Shown here in pieces: positions 21,516 to 34,798 of a stretch of 64,000 bases of DNA (position 1 is its first letter; each line of letters begins with the position of its first letter). The notes below the pieces were generated by a model. The model ran no database searches. It had not been told where the DNA came from and saw nothing but the letters and a program-made list of their open reading frames with translations. The position numbers and the translations under genes are program-made. The stretch is taken from assembly GCA_950295325.1 (NCBI GenBank), contig OX485803.1, forward strand, positions 52,281,554 through 52,345,553. The letters run 5' to 3'. The DNA is from Polytrichum commune (Eukaryota > Streptophyta > Polytrichopsida > Polytrichales > Polytrichaceae).

Positions 21516-24500
21516 GTGTCTATGGAATGTTTTGTCTTTGTGGTAACTTTTCTAACGACACTTCTTTTGAATAAGTTTACAAGTATTGTTTGAGTGATTT
21601 AAATCTATATGAATTCTATGTCAATTAATGGAACAAGGTTTGGTATATTCTACATCCAAACAATTACGTAATGAGATATTGTCATGGATGATTGAAATTT
21701 GAATGAAAATTCACTTATTGAGTGACAGTAATTGCAATATTGTAATTCTATAATACCCAACAAAATTCTAAAAGGAATGACACATAATGTTTGGTTTCTA
21801 GTAGTGTTGGTGACACTACATGCGTGGTTTACAACTAGTATGAGCAAGACAAATGGAATTGGTGATATGATATACAATATTTAGTGTAATTATCTTGCAA
21901 GCACTAGGTAGCGATAAAAAAGGTGGGCATATGACACTTGTTGCTACATGAAATGTCACCAAAATTTCTCTAATTTAAATGGCACGTCAAATTTCAATGA
22001 CATACCAAATAAGATGTTGAGTGTAAAGCTCAAGAGAGCTCAAACATGTAGTTTGATAGGTTTGATAGGTGACTCGATTTGCCAACCTTCCATTGAAAGC
22101 TTGACCAATCTTCTAGTTCTAAATTGTTCAAGCAAGTTAAAGTAATTGTGTTCAAAGTGATATGTTAAAGGGGGCGGGGGTGGGATGATACTAAACAAAG
22201 AAAAGGTATTTGAAAGCTCGTTGACTTGGGGCCTACGAAATAAGATTTAAAACTTTGTGCTACTATGAAACGACCTCCACGAGGTAGCTTACGATTTTGA
22301 CCGAGAGTTTGTCAAAATGATTGACATATTTTGCAGTCATTTCACATGGTGTCCCTCAACACATCATTGAAACATTGAAACCACGTCCGAAAGTTCAATT
22401 CTCAAGTGTGAAGAACACTTGAGTGAACAAGCGTGAGTAGGAGTTTCCCTACCAACAAGAAAACTCCTTTCTTGAAGCTCTCAAATACTCTAGTGTATAT
22501 ATAGAATGTTAAGTTTGCACATTCCTACATTGTTGTAAACAAAGGCTTCACACATAAGGGGCCTAAGTAAACAAGGTCTCATGCATATTAGTTCAAATTG
22601 TTCTCATACAATTTTGACACAATTGTATATGAATGAGTGGTCAATCATGTTTTACAAAATTTCAATGTGCATTGGTATCTACTTAATATTCACTTATGTA
22701 TTACACCTATCCCTTATCAACTGGTTACAACAAAGCATGTTGTAGCGCAAGCTCTTTGATTGGATAATCAACTTTCGTATATGTTTAAAGAATCCATAAC
22801 CATTTAGTGTGCATGCCCCCCCCCCCTCAATTCCGGCCATTGATCTCCATGATTGGAGGGCTCATATGGAAGGAAACCCAAGTGGGAACACCCACCGTTT
22901 CTGGCAACCCAACTCATGTTGGTGTTAGCTAGGTTGAAATTGCAAAGTCTTGTTAGGGCCAATGCAAGTTATATTCACAAATAAGGTCACAATAGTAATT
23001 AATACCATATGTCACCTAACATTGATTCTCCACCAACCGTACTATTATTGCACAATACGTGAGTCATAACAAATAGAATCCGTGTGATATAGATTTGACA
23101 TGTCATTGGTTAAATTACACTACAACTAATTTATATGATGATGAAGAAAACATGGTGATGATGGTGGACTCATATACAATATAATTACCTCCAAATTACA
23201 ACCCTCAATTAGATGACACCTCAACTATGCGACACAAATAGTCTTGAAGCCCTTGATTTGTCGGGGTAACTTATCTCAATCGAGCTTCAAATTTCAATGG
23301 TAAATTGAATTGAACACAAAGAATTTTCGTTTATATGGAGCATAGACAAATTCCTTTCGGAAACAAATCCCACGTCATTTTGTTGTGCATTTACCCAATC
23401 GAGTCTCATTGAGGTAAGCGGACAAAACACAAACACTTAAACTTTGCACCATTGTTAATTGCATGTATCTAGTTTCAATGTCCGTATCAATAAAGCATGC
23501 ATATAGGTATAAATACTTGACCCACTTGAATCACATTCTTCAATACCAATATTGATACCCACTTGGTATTTGCCCATACATCATGCCATTATTCTATGTA
23601 TCACCTCTATGTCCTTCGACATTTATAGAGTATTTTAATACCCTTGGATATCAAATTAAGAGTCCTTTCAATGTCCTTACTCTATTGGTAGTGGGAAAAA
23701 GAAACAAAAAATATACTCAAATAACATTGCAGTGCACCCACTTCTCCCATAACATTAAATGCACGACTAGTATGATCATACTTAACAAATCCATATCATG
23801 GCCACACAATTTTTTTTTTTGTGTGGAAGATTTGGGTTTGGTATGAACGTCTTCATCATCATTGAAGTGATAATTCTTTGTCCTCCCAAATGATCACACA
23901 ACTCCCCCCTCTTCCCTCCCAATTATGTGGAATACTGAACCTTAATAAATACCAATTTTTGACACATAGTCCAGTCTCTAAGAAACATGTGTTTGTTTTG
24001 CATCCATTATTATATGTAGAATTGACCACACACAACTCAAAGTATAGATGATTAATTAAGATAATAAATTGAAATAGGTCCACTTATCCTAGACTAGTCT
24101 GAGAATTGGGATTTCAAGAAACAAAGACCAATTAATCCACCTTTAACACGTTAAAGGGTTTAGGGTTTAGGGTTTAAGGTTGAGTAATAATCAAGGTTTG
24201 AGAGTATTGTCTTTCTCTTTAATGAATACTTGTACTTGAATAGTATATGGCAAGGCTTGTAGTGTTATGACAAGATTGGACTATGTGCTAAAAATATAAA
24301 TACCAGTCTAAGCTCAATGGCTAACACAATTGGGAGAGCATATGTGATCACTTAGAGAGAAATTAATTTTCATTTTGACCTCTTATGGTTTTTGCACCTC
24401 AACACCGATTATGATACTAGAAATGATTGTCTATGTAATTATTAGTGTGGGTGAGAACAATAGCTTGAAAATAATAACGTGGGCCACACTAATTTGTGAG

Positions 24501-25131
24501 TCAAGGGGGTGCAAGAACAATCAAGTGCACATAAAATGCTATGGTATACTAAAACCATATTTTTTGGGGGTAAAACGGCTAAAAGTAATAGCAAAATGTA
24601 ATTTAAATTGGATATTTATTTATCATGGTGACCTCTATTGTTGTGGTAAATACTCAAATATAGAATATAAAGACAAAATCTTTAATACTTATCATTCAAA
24701 GTGATGCTCAACGAAATGACTAAATATGGTTTTTGACATAATTTCCATGACCTTCAATGTTTTAAAGTTCGGCGTTTCTTTCACATTTCTTGAGTTCATC
24801 ATGAACTTGAGGGCATCATTCCAAAATTTTGTAGTAGACATCAATTTAATGTAATTTTATCATATTTTAAACAAAATTTAGACAATTACTTGTTCAATAT
24901 CACCTACTTGCACAACACTTGCACCGTGTTCTAATATATGTAGATTTTTTCTGGATTTTTCATGTCATTGTAAATTGCTTGACTTTGTAGATCAATGTGT
25001 TTTTTAATTGTTTATGATTTTCTTTCATGGAAATCAAAGTTAGTTTTTATGATTTTGAATCACTTTCACTTAAACCTATGCATGGTTTAGGAGTTGACCA
25101 CTTGACCATGTTTTCACCCAAGGTGGAGTTC
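21516..25131. other. Non-coding, AT-rich, no gene recognised
   Basis: Short ORFs on both strands show no family motifs or splice logic. A C-run near 22820 and a telomere-like run near 24160 are the only simple features; small AT-rich dispersed repeats are likely but not classified. Confidence 0.4.
24155..24176 (+). repeat. Interstitial telomere-like TTTAGGG repeats
   Basis: AGGG followed by two perfect TTTAGGG units and one changed unit (TTTAAGG). TTTAGGG is the plant telomere repeat; such short interstitial runs are common. Confidence 0.8.
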
Positions 25132-25400
25132 GATCTCCGTAATTTAGTGCTACGAGCGTTTCTAAGACGCCTCCCGTGGGCATCGTTAAGGCTTGGGCAA
25201 CCCGTTCCTGTCCTCCCACCCTGACCCGTCCTGCCTACTCGACCTAACCTTCCTGCCCGGGTCCGCCTTCATGCCTGACCCGGCCTTCTGTCCGTCTAGC
25301 CCCACACACCCACACACCCCCACCCCCGAACCCTCTCTCTGTCAATTCTTCCTCCCACACGCCGCAAGACAACTTCGGAGCTCCTCAACACCTGTCCAAG
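25132..25400 (+). repeat. Left terminal inverted repeat of the MULE
   Basis: About 270 bp, strongly C-rich on this strand, aligning with the complement of 33375-33644. Shared blocks include TTTAGTGCTACGAGCGTTTC, GACGCCTCCCG, CTGACCCGTC, AACCC and CATTCTTCCTCCCACACGC-like sequence at the inner side. ORFs reading through it are by-products of high GC. Confidence 0.85.
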
Positions 25401-26689
25401 CTAGACGGGGCAAAGAGGTTGCAGCGGAGGTTGCTGGGGCTGGGTGGGGAGGAGAGGGTGGTGCGGAGGTTGCTAGAGTTGGGAGAAGAGGAGGAGCAGA
25501 GGGTGTTGGAGTTGGAGTTGGAGCTGAAATTTGTCTTTGTCGGTCCATGATCCATGACACTTTAGGGAGCAACACAGGGGGGATACTACATTGTTATTCC
25601 TTTTTTTTGCAGATCAACAAGTCATGACATGTGAACACCTTCTTGCTCATCATTTTTTTGTGGGTTCATTTTCTTGTGCATTGTGTGCTTGTGAGGTTCT
25701 GATTGATGGAGCAGCCATGAATTGGGATGAGAGTATTGCGCATGCCAGTCTCTTGTGGTCCTCACTAAATTTCTCAAGAGTGACAAGAAATTAGGGTTGG
25801 TAATAATGATTCATGATTACTTGAAAAGATTATGTAACCACCTCTAATTTTAGTTCACCATTTTATGAGAATGCAAAGACATTCATTCATTCTAGTTGTT
25901 TGAACTTTGGTCACTCAAACTTTTGAGTCTCAAATCGTCATTAGCAAGGTATTCAACCTTTGTTTTAGAAACTTTGGACATCATTGAAAAGTCTTTTCTC
26001 AAAAGCTAAGGGGAGTGGTAGGGCTTAGGATAGGGCATCCCTTGCGGAAAGATAAACACAACTTTTTTTTGTTGTTTTATAGTCACTGCCACGAACTACA
26101 CCTCAATCACAAGCGTTTGAAATGGGGTAGACCCTAACATGACTCTTTGCTGCACATATCTTGTGTGCACCTGTTGGTAAGTAGACCTCGAGCACTAGGG
26201 AAATCCTGGTTAGTTTATTTTCCTCCCCTTAGTAATGTGATGATTTCTAGGAGCTGGGAGGTTTTTGCATTCCTGGATATGGAAGTTCCTTTAATTTGCA
26301 CTTTGAATTATTTGTAGATTATAAGGGCAGGGAACCTCGCATTGATTTTGTATTTTGCAGCAGGTTTAGATTTTGCAACCTTCAAATTTGTGTGTTGTGG
26401 TGGGAGTTCTTTCCAGCAACTGGAGAAGGACTCCCATTTGCAACAATGACAACATGATTGCGAAGGTAAGATCATATAGGATTTTCATTTTTCCTTCAAG
26501 TTTAGGTTTTTTTTTAAGTTTCTTCATTTCTTTTTCATCGCTTTCATACATGTTGTCATAGCCCAATGCATATCTTCCTTTATGTTATCAATGCATTTAA
26601 TGAGGGTTTTCAATACATATTTAAGGTTATTATGGTTTAAAGGAACATCCTCATCATTTTGCAATGTCTAGGACGTTGATCGTAAGGGT

Positions 26690-29519
26690 TCTAACCAATC
26701 TACCTTATTATATTGGAAATTTGTTGAATTTTTGAGAGAGCAAATTACCATCCTTGACTACACCTCTCTTGACAAATTTGGCAATGACCTGCTCGATGTA
26801 GCTACAGCTGGCATCGTCCCTGGGGTTTGTAACCTCTTCCATGTTTTGTCATTTTCTTATTTGTTCAGGTGTTTTGGGTCATAGTAGGGGTGTCATTTAC
26901 TATGTGTCATACGCTAAACAATGATTTTGTCTGTCATATTTTGTGGGATTCAACTACTCATACCTAAGCAGACCGGTGAGCTGGAGAAGGTTATTTTATA
27001 CATGACTTTCTGGACAGAAAAACCGAGGATGAGGGAAACGTACATCATATCTGAGTTTGAATGGATGGTGGTGAAGGTTAATGCTCTTTGGAGGAGGAAA
27101 CACATGATACTCAACATGAAGTCGAAGAGGATCATTTTTTTTTTGCCGCCTTTGCAATAAGGACATGGTCAATAAATTTGAGTTTGCATGTCATAGGCAA
27201 CAATATTTTTGTCCTATGTATGACGTTGTGAAGGATAGGCCTTTGAAGATGTTCCCAGTTAATGGCAGCAAAGGTAACTCGAAGATAACAACTATTTAAA
27301 AAATATATAATATGAAGTTGCCTTGGTAAAATGGTGGGGAGAGGCCTATAGGGGAACCTTCGGTAAAAAAATGTTGAGAATGAGGATGTGGTTAATTTGA
27401 GCAACGATGCATCTAGTGGTGACAATGTATCAATGTTGGAACCAACTATCAAAAAGAGAAAGGTTAGGAAGTCATTTCATGAGGAGTTGCAAGACATGAG
27501 GATACGCTCGGACATATAGACCTAAGACATGGTGGTAATCGAGAGGAAAGACAAGGATAAGTACAAGGACAAGGGAAAAAATCGTGTTGAGCGTGAATGA
27601 GGACCTTATGAGGGGTCCAGAACTAGTACATCTCAAGGTTCCGGAGCTCCTAGGCCATCTCCTGCTCGGACTTCATGCGGTACACCTCAAGATTTGGTCG
27701 GTCGGAATCCCTCCCTTTCTTGGAATGAAATCAATAAACCAACAAGGCAGAGTGCGCGGCCAGGGGATAAAATGACAACCATCGGTTTTTCTGAACCTGT
27801 AGATGTTATGCCTCCGCTTCCAGTGCACCGTAGGCGTGAATTATCAAACATGTTGTGGATAAAGATACGAAAAAAGTTTCCAGACTCCGACCTATGAAAA
27901 TTGCCAAAGAAACCATCTAAGGTCCATGTTTTACATAGCATAGTTGAGCAAACAAGTGACATTATCGACTTGGACCTTCTCCATTGCAAAGATAAGTCCA
28001 AGGACACAATCTTAACCTTGTATGCAAATGGGCTTTTGGAAAAGAAGGTCTTCAATGCTTGGAGGGCATTCTCCATGGACCCTGCAATCAGGCTATAACT
28101 TACCAATGTCTTCTTACATTTTTTTTTTTTTATTATTTGTTAATTCTTAATATGTCATAGTTAATGATGGACTAGGACAAATGTTGTATAGGGTTGTTTT
28201 CTCTTCTCTAGACTAACTCATGTTTGTTGTGACTTAAAATACGACCTTCCAATGCCGGTATATGAGGCAACAAAACAGTATTTGAAAGCATTCCGTAAGA
28301 AAAACGAGAATCTCATGAAGGATGAGATCGCCGCGTTTATTCGTCATCATTATGTTATGCATGCTTACAACCAACTGTTAGATGTTTGGTAAGTGTTTGT
28401 GGCTACCTTGAAGAAGAACATGACAACATACGTTGCCGAAAAGCTTAAGAGGTATGATCGAGAGATAATCCTAGAGGCCGAGGCTCAAGTGTGGCGTTGG
28501 TCACCATTGCATCTAAAGCTCCTAGAGAAACCGGTTCCTGATTTTTGCAGCTTCCATGCCAATACAATGAAGAAGAGTTTCAAGATATTATAGCGTGGAT
28601 AAGAGTAGAGTGTCACCGCCTAGAAAATAAAGTTGATCCTCCTGTTTTTGTGAGAGCTTTATAATTATTATGTCGTCATTTCAATGGTGTGGAAGCACCA
28701 TTGATCTGCATTCTAATGGGAGTATCATCTAGTATTATATATGATAGGATGACACATGTGAAGTTGGCCATGAAGGACTTCTCAACGTTTGGTCGGCTTG
28801 TTCTTCTTTCTATGGCAACCGATTCTAAGGATTTTGCTGCGTACTTGGAAGTTATAACTATAGGTAATGGGTTCGACTCCATGCAAGCCAAGGCCTACTC
28901 TTGGATGACGATTTATTTCTGGAACGCATGGTTGGACATGTTGGCTCTTGACAAAGAGGATAATCTTCGTGTCATGTGGTTGGAGGCGTTGAAGGACAGG
29001 CGAGATAAGACACTTAAGTTGTTCTGCCGAGTTATGTTACTTAGAGAGTCTTTTGATACTCAGTATGCGCTAGGGTGGTTGGACTGCACAAATGATTGGA
29101 TAACCGTGCCAACAGATATGGTTCAAGTGACAAAGGACATGAGAGGGGCCTCCATGAAGTTTTGCGGTGACAAGCTCATCGCATTGAGTGCAAGAGAGAG
29201 TGGCGCATTTTATTTGGCCGATTTGGAAGGATAGAAGCTAGATAATCTTGGTGCATTGCAAATATTGTCAACTATACCAAACCTTGGAGATTGTGCGCCT
29301 TCACTCAACACCAAAATATGTATCATGAAGGGCGCGGAAGATACGATGATAGTCAGTCCAATGAAAGAAGAGGTTAAAGGAAAAAAACACTATGGCGAGG
29401 ATAAGATACAAATTTCCGATATGGAAGACGAGTGCAATGCAAGCGTTGATAACATTGTGGAGTGCAGTGCTATTTCTTGGAGCAATGGTTTAGGACATCA
29501 CTATAAGACAGGGCAATAA
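26690..29519 (+). pseudogene. Unrecognised multi-exon gene inside the MULE
   Basis: A series of plus-strand coding-like blocks: about 26700-26822 (ending VATAGIVPG before GTTTGT), 26945-27130, 27170-27290, 27370-27640, 27680-28095 (split by one stop near 27898), 28225-28590, and 28600-29234 whose main frame (28689-29234) is 181 aa open, followed by 29256-29519 after a TAG. Codon-like composition, GT-AG-like gaps and a Lys-rich hydrophilic middle support real past coding. Visible stretches include FSTFGRLVLLSMATDSKDF and LALDKEDNLRVMWLEALKDR. I recognise no domain. Position opposite to the transposase and convergent with it recalls mudrB of MuDR, but no similarity to MURB is claimed. It may instead be a captured host gene. 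Internal stops mean it is probably inactive here. Confidence 0.55.
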
Positions 29520-30429
29520 CTAGGATATGGAAGAACCATGACATGTTCACTAAGAATGACACATGAATATTGTTATATTGGCCCCTACCAATTTTCAATA
29601 AAATGTGATATTGTTTGTTGAATTTGGAATGTAAGTTGAACTTCGGCAATTGAGAATGTTACCTTAAAAAATTTAGGAAATCAAAATCAAAATCGTCTTG
29701 AAAAATGAAAGCCAAATAACTAATCAAAAGTGTATAATTATAAATGTTGTAAGTAGAGGACAATGATAATAGATGTTTCTGAAGGACAACAAGCAATTTA
29801 GTAGAATATAATTGGACAAACACAATATTGTTGTCCTAAAAAGATATTATGCCTTCTTCATTGAATTCAGTAATGTTCCAACGTGTCTTATGAGTGTCAT
29901 ATATCAATTTATACAACATCCGTTATTTTCGGTGTCGTCCTAACATATTCCAAACATGTCATATGATCGTAAACCCCAAACATATGTAATTCCTAGTTTG
30001 ATGTAAATATCTTTCATTTCTTGCCAATATTACACACCTTTTGCCTAGAATGCTTCAAAAAACTGGGATGTCGTCTTGTGTTATTGTCGCACTCACCGGG
30101 CTCAAACTATGGTTGTGATAATGGATGTAATAATCTTGCTTGGGATTTAGCTTGTTTGTCAAATATTTAACCTCTGACATTGTTCATATTTGGCAAGGGC
30201 AAATGGTATCAACGCCGTCTCTTGATTGACCAAGGATTCTAATCGCGCAGTCCCTCTAGTAACATTTGGAATTGGTTGTGTACACTACTTCGTTCTACAT
30301 TTGTAGTAGGGTGCATATTTTCGCCATCTCCAGTATTCACCATCTTACCTCTTTGAAACGTGTGAATAGCAGAGTTGTTAGTTCCACTCTCCATGATACC
30401 CTTCAATGTATCGGTATGACTTATAATGA

Positions 30430-32260
30430 GAGTGTCTTCAACTTTTGGATAAAATTATTTTAAAAACCTTCATCGTATATTTGCAAATGTTGCCTCGCAT
30501 TCCCATAGGACATTCACACTGTGCCCAAGTGGAATTTGAACATGAGTTGTCAACAATCGCTAATTCTAGGTGCCAACCTGGCTAGATAGTATATCAATGA
30601 GCATTGAATTTGTCAAGTCATGGCAAAATGTCTTTCTCCTTTGACTTGCCAACTATGACGAAGGCAATTGGGTTACCATTCTCCCATCTGTCAAACACCA
30701 TGATTGTATACAAAAAATATTGTAACAAAAAAGAATGACAGATAGTAAGGACCACAAGAAGGCGTGGACTTGTTATAGGATAGTGGAAGCATGGTGACAG
30801 GTGCGACAAATGTAATTAGTATAAAATATGACAAAAGGCGTGGCAAACCTTGGGTTCATTCGTTCCGTATGTTGCGTCCATTGCGCTTTGTCTCTTGTGT
30901 CCATATTGCATAATCATCTCCAATTGCCATGGTGTTTGAATGGTCAAGGAAAATGGTGTTTCTTCCTCGTGCTGCTTTGTTCAAATTAATATTCCCAAAC
31001 TCATGGTAATGAAAGATGTTGTCCTTACTTTCTTCTTTTCACATACAAACGCTTAGAGGGTCTCGTGAATGTTTTTGCCACAATTTTGTAGCACACTTCT
31101 TACATATATTATACACATCATCGGGCATGATAAATGTATCCCGAGTACATGGCATTTTTGCAATAGCACATTCCCATACCTCTCTCTTGTGAGAAGCTAT
31201 GATTTGAGCTGGGAAATTTTTTTGCCCTAACATATATCGAATCCATTTTTTTGTTCGCCAAGACAGTCGGCACTTAGCGAATGCCTAAAGCCAGTGAGGG
31301 AACTACCATGACAGGGTTGTCCGACCTTGTTGAAATGGTTAATTTCATGATACTAAATTTTGCATAAAGTATTGTCCATATACAATTGCTTCACCAAAAA
31401 ATCACATTGGCATCCTTGCTTGGATGTTAGACTGGCTTGCAATCTACTTGCCCTCCTTTGCTTTGTGGGTCCTATTGGCAGTGGTAGCCCTGTTAGAGAT
31501 GTAGGACAACTTGTATCATACTCTAAAACTGAAGAAACAACTGGGACAAGTAAAGGTGGAACAAGAGGTGTCTTTCTACTTCTGCGCTCTTCCGTCTTCT
31601 TGGCATCTAAGGCAACTTGCTTCACAGATTCCTTCTCAGCCTTTTTGTTTTACTTCTCAACCCATTTCTTGGTTTTTTTTTGGTTTGTAGATAGTTTTGA
31701 CTTCAAAACACTCACAAATATCTTGTTCACCTCCTTATTCGCCTCACTTGTCCTATCTATTGGTCCGTACTCGCAATGGAATCTATTGCATAAACCATAT
31801 ATTCATGAGAACAATCCACAAAAACAGTCCAATATCGTGGATAACCTTAAAACCCTAAACCCTATTCATCAAAATGCAAACTTCAAGTTATTTAATTGAC
31901 AGGACATGGTGCAACTTACTTAATCTTTTGCAAGAAGCTTATTTTTTCGCATTCTTCGCAATACCTTCCTTGTGCCTTAAATTGTAAACCTCATTGAATG
32001 CGCACGGAAAATCTCGCATACTCTGCTCACCAACAACAAATTTTTGGAGCATGTTCCAAGGAATTATGGCTTTGCATGTATTCCTGCTCCTACCTCGTCC
32101 ATGGTTGATTTTCTCCACCCAATAAATGTCAGTCCTGTCAAAGGGCCTGGGGGTGGGATCTGTAACTTTGTCCGCATATTTTTGAGAGTGACATCCCTAA
32201 CCATAAACTAGCAATATGGCGCCTTCGATAGGTGTTGAGGAACTCCAGAGTTGTCTTGCG
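30430..32260 (-). pseudogene. MULE transposase (Mutator/SWIM type), decayed
   Basis: Reading the minus strand from 32.2 kb downwards, family blocks occur in order. A zinc-finger-like entry CQCDFLVKQLY (near 31410) precedes GQPCHG (near 31320). Next are VYNICKKCATKLWQKHSRDP (near 31090), FSLTIQTPWQLEMIMQYGH (near 30930) and the core MDATYGTNE (near 30870). YTIMVFDRWENGNPIAFVIV (near 30700) and a SWIM-type finger CECPMGMRGNICKY (near 30505) follow. The first Asp of the catalytic core is the D of MDATYG. In the SWIM motif the usual final His is Tyr (CKY). At least one intron follows NEPK. Frameshifts (for example near 30980) and stops (for example near 31350) break the frame, so this copy is not functional. 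It would have bound the element ends in the nucleus. The N-terminal limit is uncertain. Confidence 0.82.
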
Positions 32261-33374
32261 GCGTTGTCGTAATGTAAATACGTACACTATATAGATGTGT
32301 ACTTATTTAGTATTGCATTGTGATTCTTTGATTTGGAGGAAAGTAAAAGGAATAGAAATAGATTACCTTCTTGTTTACTCTTAGTTTACCCTTTTAGTCT
32401 TACTTCTAGTTTTATTCTTAGTTTACTTTTGGACCAATGGGTGATTAGAAGCCCATGTGATGAGGATAAGAAGGGGACTTTGTCTCTCTCATATGGGGAG
32501 TAGAGAAAAGGTTGTAGTAGAGAAGATGGTGTGGTAGAAAGGAGGTTGTTGTGGAGAAGAGGGGTTTTTTTTGGAAGCTCATGGTGTGTGAGTTTATGGG
32601 AATTTTGAAATAAAATATGAAGGAGTTGTGTTTCATGGTGTTGTTTCTCTAGAGTAATCTCATTTGCTTGATTTGAAGTTAGCAATTAAAAGCTGTACTA
32701 GTTTGAGTGAAGGGAGGTCTGTTGGCTCTTATAAAGAAAGGCTAAGACTTCGACCGACCATAGAAGATGGACATGTCTTTTGTTTGCAACGAAACTTTGA
32801 GGAAGTATAGTACTTATTGTTAGCTTTCTGTAAAGATATCAGTTGCTCAATTTGACGTTCATATGAAGACTTGAAGACTTGAAGACTTCTCAAGATCCAA
32901 GTGTGTTGTGACTTGTGGTTCGTTGTCCTTTCTATGATTCCCAACCGGATTTGGAGGCTAGTCGCATTTGACATTTTTGCATCGTAAATTTGTTGCGGGT
33001 TCTATGGAAATTTTTCAAAGCCCCATTTCATGTTTGTGACAACAAAGTGGGATTGTTGACCCATAAGGTTGTTTTCTGTTGTTCCCATTGGTGAGGCACG
33101 ATTGCTGGTCATTGTGGGTTTGAAAGTTTAGGAGCCAATCTTTCGGACGTCAACTCGTGATCTGACGTCCCATTTTACCCGTCTGAGGCATGTGGTTTCT
33201 TATCACCCTACCCTTACCCTTAACCCATTTAGAGCCGCAACAGGATAGGCCGACGGGAAAGAGTTTGAAGATTTGAAGAAATTGAAGACCGAGACTCTTG
33301 AAGACCAGAAGATTCGACGGTCCGACAAACAAATCTAGTTGCAGCCAAAAGCCCAGTGTTTTCCCAAGGCGGAG

Positions 33375-33644
33375 CCCTCTCTACCCGACAGCGTGTGGGA
33401 GGAAGAATGACAGAGAAAGGGTTCGGGTGGAGGGGGGGGGGGCTGGACAGACGACTAATGGACGGACATAAGGCCGGGTTGTGCAGGAATGCAAACACGG
33501 GCATGCAAGCCAGGTCGGGCAAGCATGACGGGTCAGGGAGGAAGGACGGGTTGGGGGAGGGAGGACATGAACGGGCTGCTCGAGCCTAAACGCTGCCCGC
33601 GGGAGGCGTCCTAGAAACGCTCGTAGCACTAAACTACAGAGATC
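33375..33644 (-). repeat. Right terminal inverted repeat of the MULE
   Basis: GC-rich complement of the left end; outermost bases read TAGTTTAGTGC on the minus strand. A G-run of ten near 33430 interrupts the match. Diverged from the left copy by scattered substitutions and small indels. Confidence 0.85.
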
Positions 33645-34395
33645 CCATATGCTTCTAACAATTCACAATTCTTTGACTACAAGCAACCTAATGCTCTATC
33701 TTCAACACGAGCAATCTAATGATCTAAACTCAATACAATTTAATCTTCTACCTTTGACAATTGGATGGTTCGAGCTCATATGCAATCACAATCTTGTGGT
33801 TGAATTGTAAGGCTTTGGAATGAACTTAATTTGGAAGTTCAAAATCCAATGTTTTACATGCATTCTTGAGTATATTGCTGTCGTGGAGAAAATAGGTACA
33901 TGACATGGTCCCTCAATTTGGAGATTCTTTGGTTCTAGGCCCCACTTATGAATACCCACCCTGAAAATAGTATGGGTGTTGTGCCCTTATGAATGAACAT
34001 TTCGACTACAATATATGTGTATCATTTAGATACTTCTATTTGCACCCACTTCTTTTAGGATTTGATATATGCATTCAATGCAAGGTAATTAGCAATGTAA
34101 ATCATGCATGTAGCCATTTGCCATGTAACTTTTGGAGGTCATATGAATATCTTATTCATTATCAAAGTGAAGATTATCGTATTCATTGAGTGATCATATA
34201 AACTTTCCAAATCATGTTGCATATTGAACTTAGAATGAAAATCGTATATTGAGCATGAAATCCCGTATGTTTAAACATATGATTTTTTGTAAGGTTTTAA
34301 TTTTTAATTTTTAATGTATTGGTCATTCTTAGATCCACACCTACCCACATCCCACCCAAATAATAGGTGTCCATATTATTGTTGTGTTGGAATTA
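33645..34395. other. Non-coding stretch
   Basis: No gene or repeat recognised; AT-rich. Confidence 0.4.
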
Positions 34396-34792
34396 GGACC
34401 AGTTCACATGGGGTCCCCAAGTCCTAAGTCCCAAGTCACTCGAGGTCGATATGTCCAATCTCAACTGTTGATAGCATGGAAGTTGAGACTTCCCCTTCAC
34501 ACATGTCTCAAGTCCTAAGTCCTAAGTATGACATGGATGCCTACATAGCAACACTTTTCGGAGGTGAAGCTTGGGACTTATGTTGAGAGTTGGGTCGACC
34601 AAAATGCTAGACCCAGCTCTTGGCACAAGTCCCATGAATATTTGTGCATAAAACAATCAAGATCCAACTTTGATGATTATTGACAATATTTTAATGGTCT
34701 CTTGAGGCTCAAGAGTCGGGACTTGGCCTCCATGTTGGGAATGACTCAACATGAGTGGGACTTGGGACTTGGGACCCCATGTGAACCAACCC
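34396..34792. mobile_element. MITE family 3, 397 bp, TTA target
   Basis: Inverted ends GGACCAGTTCACATGGGG and, from the right, GGGTTGGTTCACATGGGG, continuing into the repeated word CCCAAGTC. TTA flanks both sides (34393-34395 and 34793-34795), again the PIF/Harbinger pattern. Non-coding. Confidence 0.85.
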
Positions 34793-34798
34793 TTAGAT

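Larger units (their letters stand above)
25132..33644. mobile_element. Mutator-like element (MULE), 8.5 kb, with GC-rich terminal inverted repeats
   Basis: The two ends are inverted copies: GATCTCCGTAATTTAGTGC at 25132 and its complement with two changes at 33644, followed on both sides by TACGAGCGTTTCTA.GACG and about 270 bases of GC-rich sequence. Between them lie a MULE transposase gene on the minus strand with a SWIM-type finger and an unrecognised multi-exon gene on the plus strand, convergent as in MuDR. Only the element-wide structure, the conserved transposase blocks and the inverted ends are seen directly. No 9-bp target duplication remains at the flanks, so decay, or two separate copies of one terminus, must be considered. 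Stops and frameshifts show that the element is no longer autonomous. Confidence 0.75.

Noticed and set aside
25193-25627. 144-aa plus-strand ORF and 77-aa minus-strand ORF in the GC-rich stretch
   Set aside because: They lie in and next to the MULE terminal repeat; Pro/Gly/Val-rich translation on both strands reflects base composition. The matching ORFs at 33229-33629 have the same cause.
31360-31899. 179-aa plus-strand ORF
   Set aside because: Antisense to the MULE transposase region, whose minus-strand reading carries the family motifs.
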